Source: Neurospora tetrasperma FGSC 2508
Lineage: Eukaryota > Ascomycota > Sordariomycetes > Sordariales > Sordariaceae
Direction of reading: 5' to 3'
NCBI RefSeq assembly: GCF_000213175.1
Contig: NW_009799100.1
Coordinates: forward strand, 953,992 to 1,017,991
DNA: 64,000 nt
Positions 11,275 through 23,599 of this stretch are shown in pieces. A program made the translations under genes and the position numbers. Within the stretch, counting starts at the first letter, position 1, and the number at the start of each line of letters is the position of its first letter. The notes under the pieces were generated by a model, which worked only from the letters and a program-made list of their open reading frames with translations, ran no database searches and was not told the DNA's origin.

Positions 11275-11818
11275 GGTGTTGTAGAATGCCAAATTACATT
11301 TCAGGCAATCGTAGTAGTCAAATTATATTAATAGCAGTTACAATAATAGCGATCCTTCCTATATTACGATTACAAGTTAGACTAGTACTATACGAGGGTA
11401 GGTTATATTTATGCCAATGCGGAAGGTATACTAGCGCTCCTACTAAATTAAAGGTATTACTAAATAAAGTTGGCGATTAGCAGCGCTCAATACCCCTATA
11501 AGTATAGTATTTAGAGGGTAAGATAACGCATTTTATAATATAGTCGTATATTAATAAATTAATTAATTGTATTACGATGATAATACTAATAATAAAGGGG
11601 AATACATAGTATAGTAAATGAAATATTATATTAATTACCTATCTATAAACGATTTTCCGTATTTCTTTTTTTGGTAGCGATGTTGAATGCCGATTGATTG
11701 CTATAATAATAAATCAATACTAGTGAGTACAATATTATTGAATGCGATGCTATTGAGTGCGATGTTGAGTTATTTAGTAGATATAGGTATTATATAGAAC
11801 TCGAAATAATTAGACAAT
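11275..11818. other. Unassigned stretch between the hairpin and RGG copy B
   Basis: Two short open frames overlap 11122-11480. One (11286-11480) ends with 'LYLCQCGRYTSAPTKL', but I cannot match it to a family. The rest is AT-rich, with repeated 'gatgttgag/gcgatg' motifs near 11660-11770. No gene can be supported. Confidence 0.3.
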
Positions 11819-14800
11819 TCAAAGGTGTAGGGACTTTATACGCTCGTCCAGAGTAGCCGACTATAGTATTAGCGATAAGGCAATAGTAGCTATAGGAGGC
11901 TTATAATTGCGCTTAGGAATATAAAGGGTAATGTCGAGGGTAGAATGAGATATAGCCTAGCTATAGTTATTATAACGATTATTCCCGGTATTATGGCCCT
12001 TTTATCTGTAGCGTAGATGAACCGGTCCCTTATCGGTATTATTATTATTATTATCTTCCTTGAAATAATAGTTACTATTACTACGGGTACTAATAGGGCG
12101 CTAATATTAATATTTAGAAGAAGGATGAGTAGGTATATATTATTCGTAGGAGCTCTGGCCGTAACCGCCTCTATTATTACGGATGCTACAATTATTATAA
12201 CGGCCACTATAGTTATCTCGGTTGCCACCACGGTTACTATATCTATTATTACGGCCACCATGGTTATTACGTTCACTACAGCCATTACGGTCACTACGGC
12301 CATTACGGTTACTACGGCTATTACGGTCACTACGGCTATTACAATTGCTATATCTATCGTCGTAGCTACCGCGTTTATCGCAGCTACGTCTATTATTACA
12401 ATAGCTACTACGGTTATTACGGTCGTCGTAGCCGCCTCTATTGTTACTACCTCTATTAGAACGACCGCTATATAGGCTGTACCTGGGACTCTGGTTGCTA
12501 GATCCTGGGCTAGTATCGCGCTAGGTACTATAGTTATTGCTTAGAGTTTTAGGGGGTTCTAAGCTTTGATTAATAGGCGGTAAACGGCGCTATTTACTAG
12601 TATTAGGGTGATTAACTATTACTTTCGGTAGTGGAAGCGGCTACTCTATAATAATACTTTTATGAAGATAGTCTATTCTAGGGGTATTGGCTAACTTTAT
12701 TTATTTGGGTATGAATTCTAAGGGTATTTCGACGAACTATTGCCGGTTAATATCCTTATACTTTTCTTTAAAAAGTAGTAGAGCGGTAAAGGTTTAGCGT
12801 ATAATTCTTCGAAGGTTTTTGTTGGTTTCCCTTTTAAATTTCGTGCGGCCCTTATTTATAATGCGCTTAAATTTGATAATATTTAGTATTACGATACCTA
12901 TATCCTATAATTCGGTCTTAATGTAGTAAAACGGAAGAGCGGTTCTATTACTAAAAGTAGCCTTATAATTAATATATTTTACAATATAAGTATAGATTTA
13001 ATTGAAGGTCCTTCTATTAATCTAACTTTCAATTAATTCTAGATAGTATACTTTATGCTCTTTGTTGTTTTCGATATTATATTCTAGAAGAAATAGGTTA
13101 TTTGAAATAATATTTTAGAAGAAGGATATTAAGGTATAGTTGAGGAAGTTCGATTTTTTAGAGCGATGAGTAATAAGAATATACTTTCGAAGATTTTTAA
13201 AGCGCTTTAAGCGGGTATTAGGACTATCAATTGTATTGGTAACTAAGGTGCTAGAAAATTAATTATAGTAATATAAGAATAAGGCCCAGCGAAGCTCCTT
13301 ATTTAATTTGTTAAGGATAATAGCGTTGTTTTGCAGGATTTTGATACTTTGGGTTCTCTTTACGCTTTATATAAGATTATTTTCATTAGTATTAGTAGGG
13401 TAGATATAATTACTATTTATTATATTAAAGTTTAGTTTAGTAGGAATATTTTACTCCTATAAACTTTATAAACTAGTACGACTGGGTTCGTAGAAGAACT
13501 TAGGGAAAGATTCCTATAAAGGACGGCTATTATCTCGTTTACCGCCCTTTTTCCGTTTTCTAACGCTTGAACTAGGGGTAACTTCGGGGGTAATATTAGA
13601 GGCAGCACTAGAACTAAGGGTATGACTAGAACTAGAACCAAATATAGTACTAGAACCTTTACTACTAGGGGCGGCACCAGCAGGATAACGAAGGGGAGTA
13701 CCGATATTACTAAATATGTTATTATTATTATTGTTATTAGTATTACAATTATTATTTTTAATACTTTATTAGGGTGGTTATTGGAAGGCCTTTTCGAAAT
13801 CGAAGTTAGAATAGGCAGGGCTAAGGGTAGTAAATATACTAGTAGTTAAGGAAGTAATCAGTTCAAAGGGTGGTATAGGCAGTCTAGTCTTTGCTTAGGC
13901 CTTAGCCTTAATTTCCGCTTTAATTTTTACTCTAACTTTAATTTTAGCTTTAGCTTAAACTTTATCCTACTAGATTTTTATTTAACGCTGTTCTTTAAAT
14001 TTATATACCTTATTTTCTTTATGTTTTTTAGCTTGCTCCTAACGCTTCCTCTATTCGGCCTATTCCCGGCGGTTCTTTTTAATTAATTTAGCGCCGATTC
14101 GATTAATTTCGCATATACGGGTCTATTAATTCATTTACTCTAATATAGCCCTCTAAGAGTATAAAAAATTATTTGTATTAGTAAAGCTTCTACTATAAAG
14201 AAGACACTCTAAATCCTTTTAATTAGTACTACTAGGGGTAGAAGTAGTTAGTAATATCTCGGTAGGAGTAATAGTAGTAGTAGCCGGCTAACTTTGGGCT
14301 TACTAATACTACAACTACTAATACTACAACTATTATTATTATTGCATTTATTATTATTATTATATTTATTATTACATCTACTATATTTACTATCGCATTT
14401 ATTACTGCATCTATTATTACATCTATTATTGCATCTACTATATCTATTACTAAATACGTTATTGGATTTCTTATTCAACTAATTATAGATCTACTAATAT
14501 TTAGCTAGGGGAAAAAGTGTAGTAAGGCGAAAATACTAGAGGTTAATATTAATACTATTACTATATAAGTGTTATAAATCCAGAAGAAGGGCTATAGTTT
14601 AATAGTATATAACTATACGGAGTATATCCGCTAGAAGGGGGTTATTTAAGCGAAAAATATTAAACCGGCGTTAAATACTGTAGTGAGAACTAATAGCGGA
14701 GTAAAAATGCTTAGGAAATAACCGGGTATTTAGGAGTAGGAGGATATCCAAGAGTAGAAGGATATTTAGGAGTAGAAGGATATTAAATATTGGAAGTAAA

Positions 14801-15390
14801 TATAGTCTAGTTATTGAATAGGCCGGGCGGGTCCGAGGGAAATTCTGGGCGCTTAGGTATATTACTACCTAAGCTTTATTATTAGTAATTAAATTAATAT
14901 TACGTTAATTACTAGGGTAGAGCTAGAGCTAGAGCTAATATATTGGGAATTCTTCGGGAGAATATCGGTAGATACATTAGATTCTATATATTTACCTATA
15001 CGTTTAAAGCGATTAGTATTATATAACTATCACTCTTTATACGGTAAAGTAATATTGTAGTACTAAAATAGATTAGAATATATATAAAAATAGGTAAAAA
15101 AAGATATAAATTAATTTACTAGATTTTAATATATAGGAAGTTGAATACTATTTTAACTAGTAAAAGAACGTAATAATTATTTGGGTAGGGTAGGCTTAAG
15201 AGGCGTATTAGTAGGCGAATTCAGTTAACTACTAGTAATATCCGGCTCGTTTTCATTATTATCCTTAAAACCCTATATATCGAAATTAATAATCCTTTTA
15301 CCCTTATCGGCAGGGTTAATTAGCGTACCCTTAGGAGGGCAACTGCGCGGGCGACCGTTGTTCGGTTTCTTAATAGGTATTATTTAAATT
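11819..15390 (-). pseudogene. RGG-type unknown family, copy B (broken)
   Basis: A minus-strand remnant of an unrecognised protein, also present as copies A (27139-32797) and C (43857-46041). From the N-terminal side: an Arg/Pro stretch 'GRPRSCPPKGTLINPADKGK' at about 15310-15370; an Asn/Ser/Cys-rich low-complexity zone at 14250-14480; a central block at about 13010-13240 with 'RLKRFKNLRKYI' and 'KSNFLNYTLISFF'; a tail rich in Asn-Arg and Arg-Gly-Gly (RNNHGGRNNR) at 11990-12470; and the C-terminal signature 'DITLYIPKRNYKPP...IKSLHL' ending at 11819. The 152- and 146-aa open frames at 11890-12475 are shadows of the RGG tail. An RGG tail suggests RNA binding (inference). It could be the Gag-like protein of a retroelement or a dispersed host family. 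Confidence 0.55.
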
Positions 15391-16460
15391 TATATTAATT
15401 AAATAAACCTAAAGCAATAATAATAAGAATAATACTTACGGTAATTGTAAGTTAGTACTATTGTACAATGTACTTAGGTGATTAATTTAGTTGAATAGTT
15501 CTAATACAAATTTAATTTTAAGAAGATGAATTAAGTAACGAAGTTTAGTTGTATAAAAAGTAGAAAAGAATTTTCATTCGAATTGTAAAATTTATATACA
15601 CGGGGAATCGCTAATAATTTCTACTACTTTCTCTTCTATTATACGAATAAATAATACTTATATTTATTAATTATTTAATAAATATCGAATTAAATAGCAA
15701 TGATTGTAGCGTTAGCGGGTAGAATTGGCGGGGTATTATTAATAGCGAGAAATAATAAATATAGTAATATAGTAATAGTATTTTGGATAAAAGGTTGCTT
15801 GGAGGTTGAAAGTAGGTTATTGAGGCGGCTTAGAACTATATTATTTTAATAGGGACTAAAAGTGTTATAGCTGATAGAATAGCGGTACCTCTAAGTACTA
15901 GCGCCCTACTTGTATATCGGGTATATAATGTATAAATCAATATGAACAAAAATAATAAAGTTAGTAACCCGCTGATTAAAGGGGTAAAGAACTAAATATT
16001 ATAAAAACGGATAATATAATATTAATATAACGGCTCCTTAAAATTTAAAGATTATTATAGTAGTTAGAATAGAGTAAAAGAATTAAAAAGATAAGGAGAG
16101 ATTAATAGAGGTATATAGTACGGTTTGTAATTAGAAGGAGGAATATTCCTAATCTATTTGAATAATAGGATAAGTTTCGTACGAAATGAACTAATACTTT
16201 GGAATTCTAAAAGATTCTATAAGTTATACGTATATATATTGCCCCTATATATAGTACTATAGGTCCAAATAGTTACGCGGATAATATTGTATTATTTATT
16301 ACTTTATAAATAGGATAAGATAACCCTTATTGAGTAAAATCCTATTTTATTTAGTTTAATATACTATATACTACCGGTTAATAATTAGAATGGAGTATAT
16401 ACCCGTATATTCATAGGGTTCTAATTTAATAGTCCCATTAGAATTCTATATTCTTTCTTT
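15391..16460. other. Unassigned AT-rich stretch
   Basis: I see no ORF, TIR or recognisable motif on either strand. A few less mutated words (tacctctaagtactagcgccc near 15888) suggest decayed unique sequence. Confidence 0.3.
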
Positions 16461-16547
16461 CTTAAATTTAAACCCTTCCTATTATAACATCGTCTTCCGG
16501 GTAGCCCGGCAGAACCTACTGAAGCGCAGCTGTTATTTAAGTCTAGA

Positions 16548-16745
16548 GTTGGATTACTCTAAGTAAAAGCCCAACATTTTAGCAGTCTAATATAAGTACA
16601 ATACTGGATTGCTCTTAATAAATTTCAAAATTTAGCGGTATAGTATAAGTACAATACTAGATTTTTCTAAAGAAGTTAAAGCTGGGTTACTCTTAGTAAA
16701 TACCCAACATTTTGGCGGCCTATTGTGAGTGCAATGCTGGATTCG
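16548..16745 (+). repeat. Three imperfect tandem leader-like units
   Basis: Three units each contain '(c)aacattttagcag/gcggcc', then 'tat(a/t)(a/g)taagtacaatact' and 'ggatt'. Copies end near 16608, 16665 and 16741. Unit lengths differ (about 53-80 bp) because of an extra spacer in the third. The word 'aacattttggcggcc' resembles the region just inside some LTR retroelement leaders. That resemblance is weak and the repeat is what is certain. Confidence 0.65.
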
Positions 16746-16785
16746 TCTAATTGGTATAAACAAATTAAAAAAAATAAATAAATAA

Positions 16786-17110
16786 ATTGGAGGTCAGGAT
16801 TTATAGAGCAGACGCTACCCTAATACCTTATAGAAGCCGAACCTAAGGTTTTCCGTCTATAGTACCCGAAGGATAGCCCGAGATTTATATACGCCTTAAT
16901 CTTACGCCAATACGAATATTACTAGCGATTCTATTTAGAGCTCGGCTATATACTAATACTACTTAGACTTTTATAAGTAGTTTACCCCCAATATAGTTTA
17001 ATTGGATAATCCTCCGCTCACTTCCTTATCGGCTTAATTTTATAGTCTTGGGTTTTATAGCATAGTATAGTATAGCGCTTTATTTTAAGTTACGTAGCTA
17101 TCTTATCTTA
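16786..17110 (+). pseudogene. Decayed coding stretch after the tandem leader
   Basis: The plus-strand frame reads GGQDLQSRRYPNT-type sequence with TAG/TAA in place of Gln through about 17110, rich in Ser/Tyr/Gln. It begins 40 bp after the triplicated leader, so it may be the start of the ORF that leader served. No family motif is seen. It ends in a (tcgg)n microsatellite and a poly-T run. Confidence 0.3.
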
Positions 17111-17122
17111 GGATACGACTAG

Positions 17123-17235
17123 TCGGTCGGTCGGTCGGTCAATTGGGTTATTCTATAATTAAATTAGTAAGGTTATTAAATGTAAGTCTAGAAGTAGTAT
17201 TTGAGTTAATAGTTTTTTTTTTTTTTTTTTTTTTT
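17123..17235. repeat. (tcgg)n microsatellite and 23-T run
   Basis: 17123-17140 is a (tcgg) tetranucleotide repeat. 17213-17235 is an uninterrupted T run, possibly the oligo-A tail of a minus-strand retroposon, but no body was recognised to its left. Confidence 0.8.
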
Positions 17236-17464
17236 ACTTATTTAAATGCGAGTCCAAAGGGTCGAAGAGCGGTCTAGAGAATTGAGCATCGAGTCTAGGG
17301 AATTGAAGATTTCTAGGAAGGGAGGCCGATCCGGACTAGTTCTATAGGTAGAAGTATAGTTCACTCCCGCCTAAGCTATAGAATTATTATAGCTAATCGT
17401 GACTTAAAACTAATAATAGGATTTATAAGAATATAACTTATATAATAAAGTTTACTACGAAATA

Positions 17465-17730
17465 GTAATAATAAATGAAGTAATAATACTAAATATAGTA
17501 TTAAGAAGTGAATAAGATGGGTAATATTAGAAATAATATTAAAATATAAATAAAAGTAATAATAATAGGGATAGTATTATAAATAGTATTGAGAAATAAA
17601 TAAGAGTAGTTATATTAGAATAGTATTGTAATATTAGAAATAGTATTGAGAAATGAATATTAGTAATAATACTAGAAATAATATTGAAAAATAAATAAAA
17701 GTAGTAATATAAGAAGTAATATTAAAATAT
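17465..17730. repeat. Degenerate AT-rich minisatellite
   Basis: Repeated imperfect units around 'aatattagaaatagtattgagaaat(g/a)aataa' occur at least five times with variable length. The stretch 17240-17464 to its left holds one GC-richer patch (17290-17400) with no coding signal. The stretch 17731-17930 is featureless AT-rich sequence. Confidence 0.65.
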
Positions 17731-17929
17731 TAATTCTATCCTATCCTATAGTTGGTATTTCCTATATTTATAATATTTATCCTATTTACTATCTACACTT
17801 TCCACCTATTTACTATCTATATTTTCTATCTGTCTACTTATTTCGTATATCTATTATTTTCAATACTCTTACCTACCTCTTTTATCGACGATCTACTATT
17901 AACGCTAGTATATTAATTATATTCGAGGA

Positions 17930-18370
17930 CAATAATTTATAATTTAAAGAGCGCTCAAAGGATATATTGAAGGAAGAGGAAGAGCACCGCAATTTAATCG
18001 CTATTAAACGCCAACGGATTGCAACTAGTTGGGTCGGCACTAAAACAACCTCGCTAAGTAAAAATGAACTTACCTACTAGAAGAAGAAAAAAGCTGCGAG
18101 TCTTCCTAGTCTCCTAATCTGCTTTAAGTAATATATTAAACTAGGTACTTTTAAAAATATATTAATTAATAACGCTTTAGGGGTAGATAACCTATTTAAT
18201 TCCTATAAACTATACGTCCGTCGAAATATTTAAATTATTTAAAGTTAATATAGACGACCGATAGCTATTTAGGCAATTACCTATAAATAAAGATATAGAA
18301 GTTAAGAAGCATATAGTTATATATGGTATCGGGGTTTATTTATAGTGTAGATTAAGATATATAAATGGGT
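17930..18370 (+). pseudogene. Decayed unknown coding stretch, plus strand
   Basis: One frame at about 17930-18130 is nearly open: acidic and Lys-rich 'KERSKDILKEEEEHRNLIAI' followed by 'RQRIATSWVGTK' and a run of Lys. Such basic/acidic helices occur in C-terminal tails of fungal pogo-type transposases, but no catalytic motif is present. A second piece at about 18180-18300 has scattered similarity to coding sequence only. Function unknown. Its right neighbour is a minus-strand remnant. Confidence 0.3.
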
Positions 18371-18390
18371 TGAGAGTAAGATAGTAAATA

Positions 18391-19740
18391 TTAATATTTA
18401 TACCCGAAGGTAAAAATAAAAAAAGAAAAGTAAAGATAGAGTATCATTAATATACTAGTAATTAAATAAATATCCTTATCTTTATTTTCATTATTTTTAT
18501 TATTATCATCTTTCTTATTTTCTTTATCCTTTTTAGAAAGGTCGGTTAAACTATTTAAACAAATAAGGGCCAAAAGGCCAAGGAACTTTCAAATTGCTAG
18601 TAATAGTAGTATCTAGCTCCTTCTTCTTCTTCTCCTACTCTTAGAACAACTTTAATATTTTGAAGTAGTATTTTATATCCCTCTCTGACGTAGTAAAACG
18701 AATTTCGACGACGGACTAATTAGGGTAATTAGCCGGGGCGGAAATAGGGAGGGCCGGAGGGATAATATAATTAGCGAAGGGGGGAGGGGGGGTAGGGAAA
18801 GAGTAGTTGGGAGGGAGGTTTTCTTAGCGGGCGAAGGCCGGGGGGTAGTAAAATTTTTAAAAACCGGAGGGATAGGGCCGGGGATAGGAGAAATAGGATA
18901 ACGAGCTTTACTATTATAAATACGAAGGACAATAAGAGTTTTACGCCCGAAAGTAAAGTTGATAAAGTTATTATAGTATTATATAAACTATTATTACTAA
19001 AAAGAAGATGTAAAAAAAGGAAAGAAAAAAAAAGAACCGAAAAAAAAAATTTACGGCGGGATAACGCTAGCCTTCTCTAAGCGAATTATAGGGCCGATAG
19101 TATCGAAGATATTATTATAGTACTTATATATAATATTATTATCATTAAAATTTCTCATTTCCTATAGCGCTTAGTATATTATATATATTTTAGGACATCT
19201 AAGGTCGTAATTAACCCTTTTCTAAATATAAAGATAATACTTCTTTCCTCTATCCGTCTTAGGCTCAATATAATAATATTTATTTTATATATAATATTAA
19301 TATAAAGCATTATAAAAATAATTATATAGAAGGCTACTACTATTACTATTATTGTTATCCTTATTATTATCCTTCTAATAAATATAATAATTAGTATTAT
19401 ATCTAAATATAAAAGAAAAATAGGAAAAAAAAGAATTTCCAATCTTCCTCTTTTTTATAGAGGGGGGGGCAGTTATAGACTCCTCGGCCTTCTCCTTCTT
19501 TAATAATTTAATACAGTAGGGGAGAAGCTTATTAATAGAATGCTAAAGTAACTAAAATAGGCAACTAGGGGTAGCGGCGGCGGCCGGGGTACTAGGAGAA
19601 GTATTTTTACGGCGGCAGCGGCGGCTAGCGGGCGTAGCAAACTTAAGAGGGCGGGTAGGGGTCTCGGGGGCGGGCGGATAAACTAAATTAGGTATAGATT
19701 TAAAAGAACTAAGAGGGAGAGATATATTAGAAGATATTAT
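18391..19740 (-). pseudogene. Decayed Pro/Ser-rich unknown protein, minus strand
   Basis: Minus-strand readings include 'LPLSSFKSIPNLVYPPAPET' and 'PTRPLKFATPASRR' (19600-19720), 'KLLKKEKAEESITAPPS' (about 19460-19510), a central part with 'EMRNFNDNNIIYKYY' (about 19100-19165), and a Pro-rich linker (PTPPPPFANYIIPPALP, about 18745-18800) leading to 'SVVEIRFTTSERDIKYYFK' (about 18670-18720). The GC-rich poly-purine tracts at 18720-18900 and 19560-19680 encode the Pro/Ala/Arg linkers. No domain recognised. Order and composition (low-complexity start, conserved middle) recall the RGG family, but I could not align it with copies A-C. Confidence 0.35.
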
Positions 19741-19920
19741 ATTTATACAGTAATTATTGATTAAATTAGTTAAGTAAAAGGGAATAGACTAAATAAATTG
19801 AAATAATAATAATTATTTATGTAATATTATATAGTATAGTTTGGAGAAAAAAAGAAGAGAAAGGAGGGGAGTAAAATAATTCTAAGCGATATATAAAATT
19901 TAAAATTAGCGAGGGTATAA

Positions 19921-19948
19921 GTAGGCAGGCGGGCAGGCAGGCAGGCAG
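19921..19948. repeat. (ggca)n microsatellite
   Basis: A run of ggcaggc(g/a)ggcaggcaggcaggcag. The surrounding 19741-20270 is AT-rich and holds nothing else I can support. Confidence 0.85.
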
Positions 19949-20270
19949 TTATATAAATAGTATTTATTAGGCAAGTTATAATAGTAACGAAGATTAAATA
20001 ATAGACTTAAGGACTACTTATTTCTATTATATAGACTACTATGTCGGGTATATACAATTGAATTATTTATTAATATTTGAATATATTAAATATATTACTA
20101 TAAAACGGACTTTGTACCTAAGCCGGTTAACCTTCTACCTATTAATTTACCCTCTAGTATATTATATAAAAATAACCGCTTAAATCTATTAGAGACCCTC
20201 TACTAATAATAAAAAAAACGGAATTCTACTTTATTATAACTATTATAGCCTAGAACCATAACTACCCAAA

Positions 20271-20511
20271 TGGCACAAGTTAAGTCACGTGGCCGCGCGC
20301 CGCCGTTGCGGCACAGCCCATACGACTGGGAGCTTAGCGCGCGTATACTACAAAACCTCGCGTAGCCAGCTCACCTTTGTACTTTTCCTTCCTCTCTTTC
20401 TTTCTTTAGTTTTAGTTTTGTATTTAAATTGTACCACAACCTATCTTGAACTAGCTTCCTCTCGTAATTATATACACTTTTACATAATATTAAAACTAAA
20501 TACATTATACA
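20271..20511 (+). repeat. Candidate 5' LTR of the gypsy fossil
   Basis: The segment begins TG (tggcacaagttaagtcacgtg), has a GC-rich first half, a C/T-rich 'ttttccttcctctctttctttctttag' tract, and ends 'acattataca' just before the internal region. The size (241 bp) fits fungal LTRs. There is no second copy in the window, so the boundaries are a guess. Confidence 0.4.
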
Positions 20512-20899
20512 ACTAGGGACGGTAATTATAATATCCCAAACCTAAACCAATACCCGAAATCGTCCAATTGCAATCGGTAATAATAAGAACCCGATAATAT
20601 TCAAAGTCGCTATAACCGACCGCTCAAGTCGTAAAAACCCAATAAAATCACAACTATAGCGAAAACCCAATATTATAAAATCCTACTACAAAACCTATAT
20701 CTTCTACAATTAAAAATAACGAACCCCAAAATAATAAATAATAACCCCAGCGGCTAGCCTAACGGTAGCCCGACGGTAGAAAGCTACACCCTAAACTATA
20801 CTAAAACCGATACTAATATTGAAGAGGCCGAAATACCTTCCCCAACTCTAACTTATTTAAATCTATCCCAAACAATTTAATTACCAATTACCCCTTCTA

Positions 20900-23560
20900 T
20901 TAGCAATTATAACTAAAATCGCACTTCCCCTAACTCTTCCGCGATTTGTAATTTATCCGCCCTACGCAATTGTATTACTATTTAATAAGGCACCCCTAGC
21001 CGGCCTCTACCATCCAAAGTTAAAATTAGTATAAAGGGCCCACTTATAAACGCCCAGCCCTTATAGTATTACAAAATATAATTTAGCATTAAATTTATCC
21101 GTAATATTAAAAATAAAGTCCCCTCTATTCGTTTATCTGTTAAACGAATATTATTAGACGCTCGCGAACTTGATAAAATAATTCCTACTACCTTTCAAAA
21201 TAAGAACCCTAATTTTAAGGATTTTACTAAATATACCCTATAGGAAATATAGGACCTCTACTAGGATAATATTATGCCGAAAATAGGTAGTAAACGCTTT
21301 GTACCCTCTTTCAACAACCTAATAAGCAACATTATCGACCGAATAAATTATATAGCCGACGCCTTTACTAACCGTCGAGGATTTAAATATATTTATTTCC
21401 AACCCTTTATAGAAGATAGCTAGAAATTAACTATTTTAAATTTATTAAAAGGAGTAATAACGTTAACCCAATTTACTAATACATTTAACTAAAACCCCGC
21501 CGCTATATAGAATAAAATCTAAATACATTTCCTATCGCTCTAAACTTTTTATATATCTATTAACGACTTAATAGAAATAATAGGCTATATAAACGCTATA
21601 ATTTATAAAATATATTTATTTATTATATATTTTATTTAGAAGATCAAGGAGCAGAACGTAACTATCGCTCGGGTTAAAGACAAGCGAGATTTAGCTTCGA
21701 AAAATTTGCAAGGCAATATCGATTAGTAAAAGTATATCGCCAATATAGAAACTAACTACCGTTAATTAGAAGAGGAATTATATAAAGAATATAAAAAGGT
21801 TAAATATTATTATACCTCTTATAATAAATCCTTAATAGAGTTAGTAACCAACTTTAATTTATATATCGATAAAGCCGTTAGGGCCTATATAAACGGACTA
21901 TCTACCGAGAAGACTACGAATTAAATAAAAATCGCCCATTTCAAAAGTAAAATTAATACCCTAATAGTTCAATTCAATAATATAACCGTTCGGGCTAAGC
22001 TTAAGGGCTCTCCTACCCCGTCCGGTTCTAAAGAATTTCGAACCTATATTCTAGAACTCGAATAAAATATTAATAACTTAAAAACCGAATTAATTCTATC
22101 ATATAAAAAAAAGAAGGCGACCGATATTTTAATGGACAACCTTCGTAAAAAACTTTAAATTGCGGAGGAGAAGGTCGCTAAATTGGAAAAGAGCAATAAG
22201 TTTCTCAAAAGAATTTTAGTAATCGAAGATTATACCGCTATCCAAACCTCGATCGAAAAGGAAGTCGAATAAAATTTCGCTAATAACTTCGCAAAATCTA
22301 TATTAGAAGACTTATAGAAGAAGTGCAAAATCCGTATCTCTCCTACTCGAAAAATTTCTAAAACTATTAATAAAACCCCTTATAAGACTTTTAATCCTAC
22401 TAAATCTTATAACCCCTCCTAGACTAATAGGATCTTAGGCAAATCTAAGAAGATAGTAACGGCCGACAAAGACCCGAATTCCTCTAATAACAACGAATCG
22501 GATTCCGATCAATCAAATCATACCAGTAACAAGCGTCCAAATAAATAATTAAATAAAACTGTCCTTCGTCCCTCTTTAAATATATCGCCGAAGCCTAGTT
22601 CTAAATATATATTATACTCCTTCGGCAGCCGAAGCAAAAAATCTACTAAGGTACTAAATATTCCGTTATTCTATAAGGACCTAAACAAGGATAAAATCTC
22701 TTTCGAAATATAGCTATTTCAAATCTGCAGTATACTAAAGATTGATACCGACCATTTCGCCTCTAAACGAACCGTTTTCAATATAATAATGGGACGCTGA
22801 GGAAGTAAAGTAAGTAAAGCTATTCTACCATTCATTTACGAATATAATAGCAACCCCCCGCGTCTAACTACTATTAATAAATTACTAAACCATCTAAAAG
22901 AGAGTTACTTAGACAAAAATACTATGGAAAAGGCTAATATAGAATTCGAAAAATTAGATATAAGGGATAATAATCGATTCTAAGACTTTAAGGTCAAATT
23001 TGTATGATTAGTAGGATAGGTGCACATCCCTACCTACTATTAGAAGCTAACCCTAAAGTATAAATTATTTAAACGTTTACGGAATCCTACTATAATTATA
23101 TTCCTCAACCCAAGAAAGAGTTTAAAGGACTACTATACCATTATTTAATCTATCGATAAGAACTATTAATTAAATAACCCGCCTACGTTCTCTAGAAAAT
23201 CGCAATATAATAACCTTAGCTCTAAAATAATAATTGCCGCTACCTCTAACCCCCCGTACAATCAACTACCGGGATCCTCCTTCTTTTACAAAAAACCCAA
23301 TACCAAGGAGTACCGTCGATTCCAAACCGAAGGCAAATATTTTATTTATAAGAAAGAAGGCTACCGTACTACCGAATACCTAGAGAAGCCTCGGGTCGAC
23401 CGAACCTACGAGAAGTATAAAACATCCTAGTTTAACGCTATAATAACTATATTACCAAATATCCCCAACGGAATTATAATAGACAATTCCGACCTAGAGG
23501 ACTCGTTTGAAGAGGATATCTACAACGCCGAACCTAAGGATAAAACAAAAACCTAATAAC
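20900..23560 (+). pseudogene. gypsy fossil: Gag region
   Basis: Translated pieces include a Gag-like helical region (about 21290-21600), a Lys/Glu-rich coiled-coil zone (about 21640-22350) and a Cys/His knuckle of the form C-x-x-C-K-K-E-G-x-R with decayed ligands at about 23335-23380. An acidic tail follows (about 23460-23550). The gene is broken many times. Gag forms the particle that packages element RNA. Confidence 0.65.
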
Positions 23561-23599
23561 CCTAGGGAAAGTAGTCTCCTTTCTAGGAGAGGTATTAAT

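Noticed and set aside
12017-12475. 152-aa plus-strand ORF rich in Ile/Thr/Val
   Set aside because: It is the antisense shadow of the Arg/Asn/Gly-rich tail of RGG copy B; the C-terminal signature fits only the minus strand.
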